From Cellulosimicrobium cellulans (lineage in GTDB: Bacteria; Actinomycetota; Actinomycetes; Actinomycetales; Cellulomonadaceae), in the NCBI RefSeq assembly GCF_016921195.1, contig NZ_JAFGYF010000004.1:248001-312000 (forward strand): a stretch of 64,000 bases of DNA, read 5' to 3'. A model generated the notes under the pieces. The model had not been told where the DNA came from, did no database searches, and was given only the letters and a program-made list of their open reading frames with translations. How positions within the stretch are numbered: position 1 is the first letter of the stretch; each line of letters starts with the position of its first letter. Position numbers and translations under genes: made by a program. Below, piece by piece: positions 51,514 to 60,775 of the stretch.

Positions 51514-53033
51514 GCGCGCTGCCCCTCGTCGCGATCGGGCTGCTCCTGCTCGCGACCGGTCTCATCGGGTTCTACGGCCTGCGCATCTCGCGCACCACGA
51601 GCGACTTCTTCGTCGCGTCGCGCACGGTGCGGCCCGTGTGGAACGCGTCGGCGATCAGCGGCGAGTACCTGTCGGCGGGCACGTTCCTCGGCCTCTCGGG
51701 GCTCGTGCTGCTCTCCGGCGCCGAGGCCTTCTGGTTCCCCGTGGGGTATGCGGCGGGCTACCTGCTCGTCCTGCTCTTCGTGGCGGGACCGCTGCGCCGC
51801 AGCGGCGCGTACACGATCCCCGACTTCGTCCACGCCCGGCTCGACTCCGTCGTCGCACGCCGCGTCACGAGCGTGCTCGTGCTCGTCATCGGCTGGCTGT
51901 ACGTCGTGCCGCAGCTCCACGGCGCGGCGCTCGTCATCACGAGCGTCGCGCCCGTCCCGCCGTGGGTCGGGTCGGTGGGGATCGCGGTCGTCGTGAGCGC
52001 CGTCGTCGCCGCGGGCGGCATGCGCTCCATCACGTTCGTCCAGGCGTTCCAGTTCTGGGTCAAGCTCACCGCGCTCGCGCTGCCCCTCGTGTTCGTGCTC
52101 ATGGCGCTCGGCGGGGCGTTCGAGCCCGGCGGCGCCGTCGTGACGTTCGACCCCGCCGCCGTGTTCCCCCACGACGCCGGGCCCGGCGGCCTCGACGCCT
52201 ACGCGACCGTGTCGCTCCTGCTCGCCCTCCTGCTCGGCACGACCGGCCTTCCGCACGTCCTCGTGCGCTTCTACACCTCGCCCGACGGCGGCTCGGCCCG
52301 CCGCACGACCGTCGTCGTGCTCGTGATGATCAGCGTGTTCTACATGGTGTCCAGCACGCTCGGGCTCGTCGCCCGGGTCGTCGCGCCCGACCTCGCCGAG
52401 CCCGGGGTCGCGGACACCGTGGTGCTCACCCTGCCGACCCGCCTCGTGCCCGGGCTCGGCGGAGAGCTGCTCGCGGCACTCGTCGTCGCCGGCGCGTTCG
52501 CCGCGTTCCTCGGCACGTCGTCCGGGCTCGTCGTGGCGCTCGCGGGCGTCGTGAGCCAGGACCTGTTCGGCGGGACCGTGCGGTCGTTCCGGTGGTCGGC
52601 GGTCGCGTGCACGCTCATCCCGCTCGCGTTCGCGCTGGTCACCATCCCGCAGGGCCTCGTGACGAGCGTCGGGACGGTGTTCGTCTTCGCCGCCTCCGCC
52701 CTGTCCCCCGTGATCCTGCTCGGCGTGTGGTGGCGCCGCCTCACCGCGCGCGGCGCGGTGGCGGGGATGGTCGTGGGGTCCGTCCTGTGCGCGACGGCGC
52801 TGCTCGCCTCGTCCGCGCTCGTCGCCGCCGGGTACGGGGCCGGCCCGTCAGGCGTGACGGCGGACGGCGTCCCCGGCGTCGTGCGCGCCCTGCTCGCCCA
52901 GCCCGCGGCGTGGACCATCCCGCTCGCGACGGCGACCGTCGTCGTCGTGTCGCTCCTCGACCGCCACGGCCCGCCCCTGCGCACCGACCGGTTCCTCCGG
53001 CGCCTGCACGTGCCGGAGCGCCGCCGGCCGTGA
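51510..53033 (+). CDS. Sodium:solute symporter (ActP/MctC-like)
   Basis: 507 residues from GTG 51510. Thirteen membrane segments of the SSS family are seen, with the signature VRPVWNASAISGEYLSAGTFLGLSGLVLLSG, YTIPDFVHARLDSVVARRV, GTTGLPHVLVRFYTSPDG and GAFAAFLGTSSGLVVALAGVVSQDLFGG. These match acetate/pyruvate permeases (ActP, MctC). The operon LytS-LytT-DUF485-symporter implies control of carboxylate uptake by its own sensor. The precise substrate is inferred from family. Confidence 0.95.
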   Translation: MSALPLVAIGLLLLATGLIGFYGLRISRTTSDFFVASRTVRPVWNASAISGEYLSAGTFLGLSGLVLLSGAEAFWFPVGYAAGYLLVLLFVAGPLRRSGAYTIPDFVHARLDSVVARRVTSVLVLVIGWLYVVPQLHGAALVITSVAPVPPWVGSVGIAVVVSAVVAAGGMRSITFVQAFQFWVKLTALALPLVFVLMALGGAFEPGGAVVTFDPAAVFPHDAGPGGLDAYATVSLLLALLLGTTGLPHVLVRFYTSPDGGSARRTTVVVLVMISVFYMVSSTLGLVARVVAPDLAEPGVADTVVLTLPTRLVPGLGGELLAALVVAGAFAAFLGTSSGLVVALAGVVSQDLFGGTVRSFRWSAVACTLIPLAFALVTIPQGLVTSVGTVFVFAASALSPVILLGVWWRRLTARGAVAGMVVGSVLCATALLASSALVAAGYGAGPSGVTADGVPGVVRALLAQPAAWTIPLATATVVVVSLLDRHGPPLRTDRFLRRLHVPERRRP

Positions 53034-53164
53034 CCTCCGCCAGACAGGCAGGGTGAGGAGGCGAGCGCCCGGAGCGCCCGGGGTAGCGGGGCCTGGGATC
53101 TGTAGCGTAGGAGGCCGAGGAGCTCCGCGTCGGTTTCCTACCGGGGCGGGAGCACGCGAGACCC

Positions 53165-54109
53165 GTCCACTCGGGAGCAGGCCGGTTCGTCACGTTTCGC
53201 ATACGTCCTATGAGCCTCCTGGAGCGAGGGTTCGCAGAACCCACCGGCAGCCTCGGCGACCTGCTGGACGGGTCTCGGCCCGAGATCACCGGGTCGTCGA
53301 AACACGGCACACGTGACTACGTCGACGAGATCGTGCGTTCTGGGTTCCCGGACATCCACGGCCTCGCACCGCGCGCCCGCCGGCACCGGCTCGAGGGATA
53401 CGTCGACCTGATCGTCACGAGGGCGTTCCCCGAGCAGGGACTCGTCGTGCGTCGCCCCGGCGTCCTGCGCGCCTGGCTCACCGCCTATGCAGCCGCGACG
53501 TCGACGACTGCGACCTACCAACGAATTCTCGACGCCGCCACACCCGGCCTCTCCGAGAAGCCCGCTCGGAGCACCCTGACCGCGTACCGCGACGTTCTCG
53601 AACAGCTCTGGATGCTCGATCCCGTCGAAGCGTGGCTCCCAGGCCGGAACCACCTCGGCCGGCTCGCGCGCGCACCCGAGCACCAGCTGGCGGACCCCGG
53701 TCTCGCCGCTCATCTGCTCGGTGCAGACCAGTCCGCGCTTCTCGGGGGCGGCGAAGGCCCCGTCCCCAACCTCCGCGACGGAACCTTGCTCGGATCGCTG
53801 TTCGAACACCTCGTCACTCTGGACGTCCAGGTCTATGCCGAACGGTCCGCAGCACGGGTACGTCACCTCCGGACGGCCGACGGCGCGCACGAGGTCGACA
53901 TCATCGTCGAGCGTCCGGACGGCCGGGTCCTGGCGATAGAGGTCAAGCTGGCGACCACGGTCACGGACCACGACGTCCGGGACCTCGCTTGGCTGCGCGA
54001 CAGGATCGGCGACGACCTCCTCGACATGGTCGTCGTCACCCCCGGGCCGCACGCCTACCGACGCAGGGACGGGGTCGCTGTGGTGCCAGCCGCGTTGCTC
54101 GGCCCCTGA
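53165..54109 (+). pseudogene. 5'-truncated DUF4143 ATPase remnant
   Basis: An ATG at 53210 opens 299 codons, but homology extends in frame upstream of it: VHSGAGRFVTFRIRP directly precedes MSLLERGFAEPTGSLGDLLDG. HSGAGR is the loop found inside the AAA domain of DUF4143 ATPases. An in-frame stop at 53108 and no Walker A or Walker B upstream show that the N-terminal ATPase half is missing. The DUF4143 nuclease-like half is intact: GSLFEHLVTLDVQVYAE, HEVDIIVERPDGRVLAIEVKLA and DLLDMVVVTPG. Family proteins are about 400-450 residues. A truncated protein could still be made from 53210, but normal ATPase function is lost. Confidence 0.82.
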
Positions 54110-54136
54110 ACCCGCGCGCCACCAGGATCGTCGCTC

Positions 54137-54400
54137 TCAGATCCAGCGCGCGCCGATCTCGTCGTGGAGCTGCTGCGTCTTCTGCACGCGCAGGACGCCG
54201 TCCTCGACCGCGGCCTCCAGGCCGACCTCCCGCGCGATCGCGACGATCGCGTCGCGCTGCTCCGGGTGGTCGTCGGCGTCACCGCCGTCCCACAGCTCGA
54301 GCCACCGGTCGGTGGGGTCGTCGCTGCCGCAGTCGGCCCACACCCGGCAGATCCGGTCGAGCTCGTCCTGCGTCATCGGGCGGGTCGGGGTCGCGTACAC
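54137..54400 (-). CDS. Small acidic hypothetical protein
   Basis: 87 residues, pI acidic, no membrane segment. Motif TQDELDRICRVWADCGSDDPTDRWLELWDGGDADDHPEQRDAIVAIAREVGLEAAVEDGVLRVQK suggests a small helical domain then a beta hairpin. No recognised family. It sits between the DUF4143 remnant and a hydrolase on the opposite strand to the former. Confidence 0.6.
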   Translation of the reverse strand: MYATPTRPMTQDELDRICRVWADCGSDDPTDRWLELWDGGDADDHPEQRDAIVAIAREVGLEAAVEDGVLRVQKTQQLHDEIGARWI

Positions 54401-54448
54401 GGCGTGCTCCTGTGCTCGCTCGGCGTCGGTGAGAAGTCGTGGCTCACC

Positions 54449-55393
54449 CTAGACCCCGGCCGGCGCCCCCCGCGCGTCGGTTCCCCCCGACCTGGCTGCC
54501 GACCGCGCGGCGGACCCCGCCCGGTCGAGCGCGTCGTCGACGAACGGGGCGAGGAGTGCGGCGACCTCGCTCGCGTGCGTCTCGAGCAGGAAGTGGCCGG
54601 CGTCGTAGACGTGCACGGCGAGGGTCTCCATGACCTCGTGGTACGCGAGGACCTCGCGGATGTCGAAGAACGTGTCGAAGCGGCCCCAGAGGACCAGGCA
54701 CGGGGGCTGGTGGCGCCGGTGGTAGGCGGCGATCGCGGGGAAGCGTGCGACGTGCGACCGGTAGTCGGTGAAGAGCCGGAACTGCAGGTCGGTCATGCCC
54801 GGGCGCGAGAGCCGCTCCCAGTCGAGGTGCCACGACTCGGGCGGATGAAGCTCCTGGACGCTCGGAGGCGACCCGGCGAGGTACTGGTCCCGGGTCCCTT
54901 CGAAGGTCAGCCAGTCCGGGAGCGCCGCGCGGTTCTCCGGGGTCGGGTCGGCCCAGAATCGCCGGGCCGTGTCCCACGCGTCCCCGAGGCCCGCGTCGTG
55001 CGCGTTGCCGTTCTGCACGACCAGTCCCAGGACGCGGCCGGGGTCGCGCATCGCCAGCGAGTACCCGACGGGGGTGCCGAAGTCGGTGACGTAGAGGACG
55101 TAGCGCTCGATCCCCAGGCTCGCGACGAGCGCCTCGGTCACGTCCGTCAGGCGCTCGAACGTGTACTCCTCGGGCGGGAGGGCGTCGGAGAAGCCGAAGC
55201 CGGGAAGGTCGGGGGCGACGACGTACGCGTGGTCGGCGAGCACCGGCAACACGTCCCGGAACGAGTGGGACGAGGCGGGGAAGCCGTGCAGGAGCAGCAC
55301 CGCGGTCGACGAGGGCACCCCGGCCTCGCGGTAGTGGACACCTACCCCGTCGACCTCCCGGGAGCGGTGCCGCGGTCGGGACGAGTGCTTCAC
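54449..55393 (-). CDS. Alpha/beta hydrolase with Asp nucleophile (epoxide hydrolase/haloalkane dehalogenase type)
   Basis: 314 residues from GTG 55393, chosen because AGGAGGATC lies eight bases upstream. The nucleophile elbow reads YVTDFGTPVG, with Asp104 in place of Ser. Oxyanion motif: LLHGFPASSHSFRDVLP; early loop: DLPGFGFSD. Catalytic His lies in YDAGHFLLETHASE, and Trp near WGRFDTFF. An Asp nucleophile with this fold fits epoxide hydrolases or haloalkane dehalogenases. The 20-residue C-terminal tail is Ala/Gly/Ser-rich. Substrate unknown. Confidence 0.9.
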   Translation of the reverse strand: MKHSSRPRHRSREVDGVGVHYREAGVPSSTAVLLLHGFPASSHSFRDVLPVLADHAYVVAPDLPGFGFSDALPPEEYTFERLTDVTEALVASLGIERYVLYVTDFGTPVGYSLAMRDPGRVLGLVVQNGNAHDAGLGDAWDTARRFWADPTPENRAALPDWLTFEGTRDQYLAGSPPSVQELHPPESWHLDWERLSRPGMTDLQFRLFTDYRSHVARFPAIAAYHRRHQPPCLVLWGRFDTFFDIREVLAYHEVMETLAVHVYDAGHFLLETHASEVAALLAPFVDDALDRAGSAARSAARSGGTDARGAPAGV

Positions 55394-55492
55394 ATCGGAT
55401 CCTCCTGAGCGCTCCGAGCGACAGGTCATGGCCGTCCGCCCATCATAGAAAGGAGGCCTCGACCGGGCGGGCGTCTCAGCAGGCGAGCACCC

Positions 55493-55521
55493 TCGACCGC
55501 ATGGCGGATGCGCCGTAGGAT
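55493..55521 (+). promoter_or_regulatory. Promoter of the SAM-riboswitch metF-metE unit
   Basis: TCGACC (55493-55498), 17 bases and TAGGAT (55516-55521). The predicted transcription start near 55527 coincides with the 5' end of the riboswitch, which supports the call. Confidence 0.65.
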
Positions 55522-55525
55522 CGTC

Positions 55526-55630
55526 TCAACCATCCAGAGCGGTCGAGAGTCCTGGCTCGACGACACCGCAGCAACCCGCCGACGGAAGCCTCCCGAGGAC
55601 AAAGGTGCTAACGCCAGGGTCGATGGAGTG
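55526..55630 (+). promoter_or_regulatory. S-adenosylmethionine riboswitch (S-box, SAM-I type)
   Basis: The leader matches the S-box core in order. CCATC (55530-55534) and GATGG (55622-55626) make P1. Then come CCAGAGCGGTCGAG, CTGG, CTCGACGACACCG and CAGCAACC (P2 and the kink-turn region), and later AAAGGTGCTAACGCC (55601-55615), the conserved J3/4-P4 signature. It lies 98 bases before the metF start. In other bacteria SAM binding to this RNA turns off methionine genes. The expression platform was not resolved; GGGCAGCACGTGCCC at 55668-55682 could be part of it. Confidence 0.9.
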
Positions 55631-55723
55631 ACGCATGGTCTCAGAGGCATCCTTCGCGCACCTTCCGGGCAGCACGTGCCCGACGACGGTCGCGCACGCA
55701 CGTACCTCCGGCGGGGCGGCGTC

Positions 55724-56788
55724 GTGAGCGTCGCGGACGCCGTCGGGCAGGCCTACGGCGGAGCGGCCCGGCCGACGGTCTCGTTCGAGCTCATGCCCCC
55801 GCGGCGCCCGGACGCGGCGCCCAAGTTCTGGGAGACGGCACGCCGCCTCGTGGCGACGCACCCCGACTTCGTGTCCGTGACGTACGGCGCGGCCGGGACC
55901 GACCGCGCGACCGCGCGCCAGGTCGTCGGCCGCCTGCTCCAGGGCACGCCCGTGCTGCCGATCGCGCACCTCACGTGCGTCGGGGCGTCGCGCGAGGACG
56001 TCGAGGAGGTCATCTCCGACTTCCTCGACGAGGGCGTGCGCAGCTTCCTCGCGCTGCGGGGCGACCCGCCGCGCGACCAGCCGGACTGGCAGCCCGCGCC
56101 CGACGGCGTCCGGTCGTCGACCGAGCTCGTCGCGCTCCTGCGCGAGGTCGAGGCGTCGCGCTGCGCGTCCGACCCGGCCGCCGCGCTGCGCGGTGCTGCC
56201 CGCCCGCTGACGATCGCCGTCGCGACGTTCTGCGACGGCAACCCCGCCGCCGGCACGACGCGGAGCCAGGAGGTGCGCCGCCTGTGGCAGAAGCAGCAGG
56301 CCGGCGCGAGCTTCGCGATCACGCAGCTCTTCTACGACGCGTCGTCGTACACCGACTTCGTCGCCGAGGCCCGCGCGGCCGGCGTGACGATCCCCATCCT
56401 CGCCGGGCTGCTGCCCACGACGGAGCCCGCGCGGCTCCGCCGCGTCGAGGAGCTCACGGGCGTGCGCGCGCCCCAGCACCTGCTGGACGCGCTCGACGCC
56501 CTGCCCGACCCGGAGGCGCAGCACGCCTACGGGATCGCGTACTCGGTCGACCTCGCGCAGCGCGTCCTCGACGCCGGCGCGCCCGGTCTGCACGTGTACA
56601 CGTTCAACAAGCACCGCGCCGCTCTTGACCTGCTCGAGGGTGTCCACCTCGGCGGCGGGTCGGGCGGGACGGGAGACAGCACCAGCGCTGCCGCCGCCCC
56701 GCTCGTCCCGGACCTGGCCAGCGGGCCGTGGGTCACCGGCACCTCCCTGCCCACGACGAGCGCGGCCACGCACGGCACGCCCGTCTGA
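55724..56788 (+). CDS. metF: 5,10-methylenetetrahydrofolate reductase
   Basis: 354 residues from GTG 55724. MetF uses FAD and NAD(P)H to make 5-methyltetrahydrofolate. Family motifs are [109 protein letters not shown] and [19 protein letters not shown]. The C-terminal 50 residues are Gly/Ser/Thr-rich and not conserved. It is the first gene behind a SAM riboswitch, and supplies the methyl donor for MetE encoded next. Confidence 0.97.
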   Translation: MSVADAVGQAYGGAARPTVSFELMPPRRPDAAPKFWETARRLVATHPDFVSVTYGAAGTDRATARQVVGRLLQGTPVLPIAHLTCVGASREDVEEVISDFLDEGVRSFLALRGDPPRDQPDWQPAPDGVRSSTELVALLREVEASRCASDPAAALRGAARPLTIAVATFCDGNPAAGTTRSQEVRRLWQKQQAGASFAITQLFYDASSYTDFVAEARAAGVTIPILAGLLPTTEPARLRRVEELTGVRAPQHLLDALDALPDPEAQHAYGIAYSVDLAQRVLDAGAPGLHVYTFNKHRAALDLLEGVHLGGGSGGTGDSTSAAAAPLVPDLASGPWVTGTSLPTTSAATHGTPV

Positions 56789-56820
56789 CCGGTCCTCCGG
56801 ACCAGCAAGAGGTTTCGATC

Positions 56821-59340
56821 ATGGCCACTTCCGTACCCTCCCCTACCCAGATCCAGGCCGGCTTCCCCGCCGGCACCGTGCTCGGCTACCCGCGCATCGG
56901 GCGCCGCCGCGAGCTCAAGAAGGCCGTCGAGGCGTTCTGGGCCGGCAAGACGTCGGCCGACGAGCTCGAGGCCACGGCTCGTGAGCTGCGCCTCGCGACC
57001 GTCCGCCGGCTCGTCGACCTCGGCCTCGGCGCCGGCGACGCGTCGGTCCCCGGCTCGTTCTCCTACTACGACCAGGTGCTCGACGTCGCCGCAGCCCTCG
57101 GGGCGGTCCCGTCGCGGTTCGCGTCGCTCCTCGGCACCGGGCCGGCCGACGCGGGCCGCCTCGACCTCGCGGGCTACTTCACCGTGGCGCGCGGTCAGGG
57201 CGACGACGCCCCGCTCGAGATGACCAAGTGGTTCGACACGAACTACCACTACCTCGTGCCCGAGATCGGCCCGGACACCCCGATCCGGTTCGTCGACGAC
57301 CGTGTGGTGCGCGAGTTCGTCGAGGCCAAGGAGGCGGGCGTCGTGACGCGGCCCGTCGTCGTCGGGCCGGTGACGTTCCTCGCGCTGTCCAAGGCCGCCG
57401 ACGACGCGCCCGCCGGGTACTCGCCGCTCGACCGTCTCGACGACGTCGTCGCCGCCTACGCCGACCTGCTGCGCGCCCTCGCTGCCGCCGGCGCGCCGTG
57501 GGTCCAGCTCGACGAGCCGATCCTCGTCACCGACTCGGTCGACGTGCCGTTCGCCGACCTCGCCGCCGCGGTGGAGTCGGCGTACCGCGCCCTCGCGACC
57601 GACCTCCGCCCCGTGCCGAACCCGGGGTCTTCACCGGACTCGTCCGCGAACCCGGCCGCAACCCCGGGTTCGGCACAGGACGTGCGACCCGCGATCCTCG
57701 TCGCCGCGCCGTTCGGCGGGCTCCAGGCCGGTGCCGAGACCGCCGGTGGGGCGGTCCGGGACGGGCTCGCGCTCCTCGCGGGCACCGACGTCGACGCGAT
57801 CGCGATCGACCTCGTCAAGGGCGCCGTCCCGACGGCGGCCGACGGCGGCGTCCCCGGCCTCGCCGGCAAGACGCTCGTCGCGGGAGTGATCGACGGGCAC
57901 AACGTGTGGCGCGCGGACCTCGCGGCGAAGCTCGACGTGCTCGAGGCCGTGCGGGGCCTGGGCGCGGGAGCGGTCGCCGTCGGCACGTCGACGTCGCTGC
58001 TGCACGTGCCGCACGACGTCGAGGACGAGGTGTTCCGCTCGACGGACGACGCGACCGGCCCGGCGTCGGGCACGACGCTCGACCCGCGCCTGCGCGACTG
58101 GCTCGCGTTCGCGGACCAGAAGGTCGGCGAGGTCGCGACGCTCGCCCGCGCTCTGACCGAGGGTCGCGACGCCGTCGCGGCCGAGGTCGAGGCGTCCCGC
58201 GCGGCGGTGGCGTCGCGCGCGGAGGCGAGCGGCGTCGTCGTGCCGGCGGTGCGCGAGCGCGCGGCCGCGCTGACCGACGCGGACTTCGCGCGCGGCGACC
58301 ACGCCGGGCGCGCGGCCGCGCAGCAGGAGCGCCTGAACCTGCCGCTGCTGCCCACGACGACGATCGGCTCGTTCCCGCAGACGCCCGAGATCCGCCGCGC
58401 CCGCGCGCTGTGGACCAAGGGCGAGCTCTCGGACGCGGACTACACGACCGCGATGCGCGAGGAGATCGCGCGGGTCGTCGCGCTCCAGGAGGAGCTGGGC
58501 CTCGACGTGCTCGTGCACGGCGAGCCGGAGCGCAACGACATGGTGCAGTACTTCGCGGAGCACCTCGACGGGTTCGCGGTCACGGCGAACGGCTGGGTCC
58601 AGTCGTACGGGTCGCGCTGCGTGCGCCCGCCGATCCTGTGGGGCGACGTGACGCGCCCGGAGCCCATCACGGTCGAGTGGTCCGCGTACACGGCGTCGCT
58701 CACCGAGAAGCCCGTCAAGGGCATGCTGACCGGGCCGGTGACGATCCTCGCGTGGTCGTTCGTGCGCGACGACCAGCCGCTCGGCGACACCGCGAACCAG
58801 GTGGCCCTCGCGCTGCGCGACGAGATCGCGGACCTGGAGGCCGCGGGCATCGGGATCGTGCAGGTCGACGAGCCCGCGCTGCGCGAGCTCCTGCCGCTGC
58901 GCAAGGCCGACCAGCCGGCGTACCTCGACTGGTCCGTCGGGTCGTTCCGCCTCGCGACGTCGGGCGTGGCAGCGGCGACGCAGATCCACACCCACCTGTG
59001 CTACTCGGAGTTCGGCGAGGTCATCGGGGCGATCGACGGCCTCGACGCCGACGTGACGTCGCTCGAGGCGGCGCGCTCGCGCATGGAGATCGTGCCGGAG
59101 CTGCGCGACGCCGGCTACGCGCGCGGCATCGGGCCGGGCGTCTACGACATCCACAGCCCGCGCGTGCCCTCGACCGAGGAGGTCACGGAGCTGCTGGAGC
59201 TCGCCGTGAAGTCGATCGACCCGACGGTCGTGTGGGTCAACCCCGACTGCGGCCTGAAGACGCGCCGCTACGAGGAGACCGTGCCGTCGCTCGAGCACCT
59301 CGTCGCGGCGGCGAAGGCGGTCCGGGCCACGCTCGGCTGA
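56821..59340 (+). CDS. metE: Cobalamin-independent methionine synthase, with an in-frame palindromic insertion
   Basis: 839 residues, versus about 750 for E. coli MetE. The N-terminal half has [20 protein letters not shown] and the C-terminal half has [51 protein letters not shown] (about 722-733) and NPDCGLKTR (807-815), which hold the zinc ligands. Part of the extra length is a Pro/Asn/Ser insert, [20 protein letters not shown], near residues 263-285. It is encoded by a 64-base palindrome (57613-57676). It follows metF by 32 bases with AGAGG upstream and transfers the methyl group to homocysteine. Both genes are under the SAM riboswitch. Confidence 0.97.
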   Translation: MATSVPSPTQIQAGFPAGTVLGYPRIGRRRELKKAVEAFWAGKTSADELEATARELRLATVRRLVDLGLGAGDASVPGSFSYYDQVLDVAAALGAVPSRFASLLGTGPADAGRLDLAGYFTVARGQGDDAPLEMTKWFDTNYHYLVPEIGPDTPIRFVDDRVVREFVEAKEAGVVTRPVVVGPVTFLALSKAADDAPAGYSPLDRLDDVVAAYADLLRALAAAGAPWVQLDEPILVTDSVDVPFADLAAAVESAYRALATDLRPVPNPGSSPDSSANPAATPGSAQDVRPAILVAAPFGGLQAGAETAGGAVRDGLALLAGTDVDAIAIDLVKGAVPTAADGGVPGLAGKTLVAGVIDGHNVWRADLAAKLDVLEAVRGLGAGAVAVGTSTSLLHVPHDVEDEVFRSTDDATGPASGTTLDPRLRDWLAFADQKVGEVATLARALTEGRDAVAAEVEASRAAVASRAEASGVVVPAVRERAAALTDADFARGDHAGRAAAQQERLNLPLLPTTTIGSFPQTPEIRRARALWTKGELSDADYTTAMREEIARVVALQEELGLDVLVHGEPERNDMVQYFAEHLDGFAVTANGWVQSYGSRCVRPPILWGDVTRPEPITVEWSAYTASLTEKPVKGMLTGPVTILAWSFVRDDQPLGDTANQVALALRDEIADLEAAGIGIVQVDEPALRELLPLRKADQPAYLDWSVGSFRLATSGVAAATQIHTHLCYSEFGEVIGAIDGLDADVTSLEAARSRMEIVPELRDAGYARGIGPGVYDIHSPRVPSTEEVTELLELAVKSIDPTVVWVNPDCGLKTRRYEETVPSLEHLVAAAKAVRATLG
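57613..57676. repeat. 64-bp palindromic element inside metE
   Basis: GTGCCGAACCCGGGGT (57613-57628) and ACCCCGGGTTCGGCAC (57661-57676) are perfect 16-bp inverted arms around a 32-base loop. A further copy of CGAACCCGG sits in the loop at 57647-57655. The element encodes a Pro/Asn/Ser-rich stretch in frame, in a region not conserved in MetE. It looks like a short mobile palindromic unit tolerated in a surface loop. Confidence 0.85.
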
Positions 59341-59354
59341 CCCGCACGGGCGCC

Positions 59355-59385
59355 GGAGGCCGGGTCCCCTCGGGACCCGGTCTCC
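59355..59385 (+). terminator. metF-metE operon terminator
   Basis: GGAGGCCGGGTCCC (59355-59368) pairs with GGGACCCGGTCTCC (59372-59385) with one G-U pair and a three-base loop, 14 bases after the metE stop. It also serves the convergent small gene at 59398. Confidence 0.8.
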
Positions 59386-59397
59386 GTGTCGCGCGCG

Positions 59398-59649
59398 TCA
59401 GCGCTCGGTCGTGCCCGTGCCGGCCATCGGGAGGGCGAACGCGAGCGTCGCCGCGAGGAGCCCGCCGACGAAGAGCCACACGCCGCCGTCGACGCCGGAC
59501 ATGCCCGACCCCATGAGGACCAGGCCCCCGATGAAGAGGGCGAACGAGACGACGAACCGCGCCAGCGCACCCGCGTGCCCGGGGATGTCGCGGCCTTCCG
59601 TCCCGGTGGGGAGGGGGCTGTCGGCCGCCTGCTCGCTGGTCGTGGTCAT
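59398..59649 (-). CDS. Small two-helix membrane protein
   Basis: 83 residues. A polar N-terminus (MTTTSEQAADSPLPTGTEGR) is followed by two membrane helices, LARFVVSFALFIGGLVLMGSGMSGV and VWLFVGGLLAATLAFALPMAG. AAGGAGA precedes ATG 59649. No known family; its size and topology suggest an accessory membrane protein. Confidence 0.7.
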   Translation of the reverse strand: MTTTSEQAADSPLPTGTEGRDIPGHAGALARFVVSFALFIGGLVLMGSGMSGVDGGVWLFVGGLLAATLAFALPMAGTGTTER

Positions 59650-59703
59650 GGTGGTCTCCTTCTGAGGTCGGTGCGGGAGCCCGGACGTCGTCGTCCGCGA
59701 CGA

Positions 59704-59952
59704 TCAGTCCAGGTAGTTCTCCACCGTACCGGGGTCGCGCACGGTCGCCGCATCCGGGTCGCGGCCGAACTCCCGCGCGGCGTCGCGCTGGCGCAGCAGG
59801 TCCCAGCACTGGTCGAGCTCGACCTCGATCGCGCGGAGGCGCTCGTGCTCCTGGCCCCCGGTGATCTCCCCCTGCGCGAGCTGCTCGCGGAGCTCGCGCT
59901 CCTGCGCCACGAGGTCGCTGATCGTCCTGCGGATGCCGCCGTCGGTCGCCAT
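59704..59952 (-). CDS. DUF2630 family protein
   Basis: 82 residues from ATG 59952. Helical coiled-coil-like sequence ISDLVAQERELREQL, then ERLRAIEVELDQCWDLLRQRDAAREFGRDPDAATVRDPGTVENYLD. The QCWDLLRQRxAxxEFGxDPxxAxVRD block is the DUF2630 signature, widespread in actinobacteria. Function unknown. Confidence 0.9.
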   Translation of the reverse strand: MATDGGIRRTISDLVAQERELREQLAQGEITGGQEHERLRAIEVELDQCWDLLRQRDAAREFGRDPDAATVRDPGTVENYLD

Positions 59953-60043
59953 GCGGTCCACGGTATGCCCGACGGCGCACGCGCGCCCGTGAGGGCGGGC
60001 GCCGGGCGGGTGCGGTGTCGGCGGCACGGCCTAGGCTCGCCGC

Positions 60044-60442
60044 ATGACGACGACGATCGGCCGCACGGTCCTGCTCTGCCGTGACCTCGACGCGAGCGCC
60101 GCGTTCTGGGCGGACGGGTTCGGTTTCGGCACGCTGTTCCGCGGCGAGACCGACGGGTTCCCGCTGCTGCACGTCGGCCCCGGCCGCGTCGACGAGCCCG
60201 GGCTGTGGCTCGTCCCCCTCCCCGACGGCGGCGCACCCCTCGTGCGCCACGGGCTGCCGAACCTCGTGCTGTACGTGGACGACCTCGACGCCACTCTCGC
60301 GCGCCTCGCCGACGTGGGGGTCGAGCCGTTCGTCGGCCCCGACGCGGACGCGGAGTCCGGTGACCGTTACGCCCACGTCCACGACCCCGACGGGCACCGG
60401 ATCGTCGTCGTGCAGCTCGGAGCGGTGACCGAGCCCGCGTAG
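60044..60442 (+). CDS. VOC-family (glyoxalase/bleomycin-resistance-fold) protein
   Basis: 132 residues with the paired beta-alpha-beta-beta-beta fold: TVLLCRDLDASAAFWADGFGFGTLF, FPLLHVGPG, PNLVLYVDDLDATLARLADVGVEPF and RYAHVHDPDGHRIVVVQL. Candidate metal ligands are His in LLHVG and the His/Asp of VHDPDGH, but the usual full metal set is not certain. It is convergent with the epsilon-like gene by three bases. Substrate unknown. Confidence 0.9.
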   Translation: MTTTIGRTVLLCRDLDASAAFWADGFGFGTLFRGETDGFPLLHVGPGRVDEPGLWLVPLPDGGAPLVRHGLPNLVLYVDDLDATLARLADVGVEPFVGPDADAESGDRYAHVHDPDGHRIVVVQLGAVTEPA

Positions 60443-60445
60443 GGG

Positions 60446-60760
60446 CTACCGCGCCTGCACCCAGGTCGCGTCGTCGGCGAGGATCGTCACCTCGTCGTCG
60501 TCGACCACGAGCAAGCCGCCGCCGATGCGCAGCTCGGCCGTCGGGCGGTCGGGCGTGCGCAGCCGCACGCGCCCGGCCTTCAAGGTCGCCGCGACGGGCT
60601 GGTGCCGCGCGAGGATCCCGAGCGTGCCGGACACCGACGGGACCGTGACGCTGCGCGCCGGGCCCGACCAGAACACCCCGGACGGCACCACGACCTCGAC
60701 GGACACCAGGCGCTCCCCCACGGGTGCGGCGGTCTCGGACGCTGACGGCGCGACGGGCAC
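60446..60760 (-). CDS. atpC: Orphan F1-ATP synthase epsilon-subunit-like protein
   Basis: 104 residues from GTG 60760 with GAGGAGG seven bases upstream. Sequence LVSVEVVVPSGVFWSGPARSVTVPSVSGTLGILARHQPVAATLKAGRVRL then ELRIGGGLLVVDDDEVTILADDATW matches the N-terminal beta-sandwich of AtpC. The C-terminal helical hairpin is missing, as in many actinobacterial short forms. No atpA, atpG or atpD lies upstream; the adjacent 540 bases hold no gene. The SD overlaps the palindrome GGAGGATCCTCC. Either an isolated copy, or moved away from the operon. Confidence 0.8.
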   Translation of the reverse strand: MPVAPSASETAAPVGERLVSVEVVVPSGVFWSGPARSVTVPSVSGTLGILARHQPVAATLKAGRVRLRTPDRPTAELRIGGGLLVVDDDEVTILADDATWVQAR

Positions 60761-60775
60761 GGAGGATCCTCCTCG

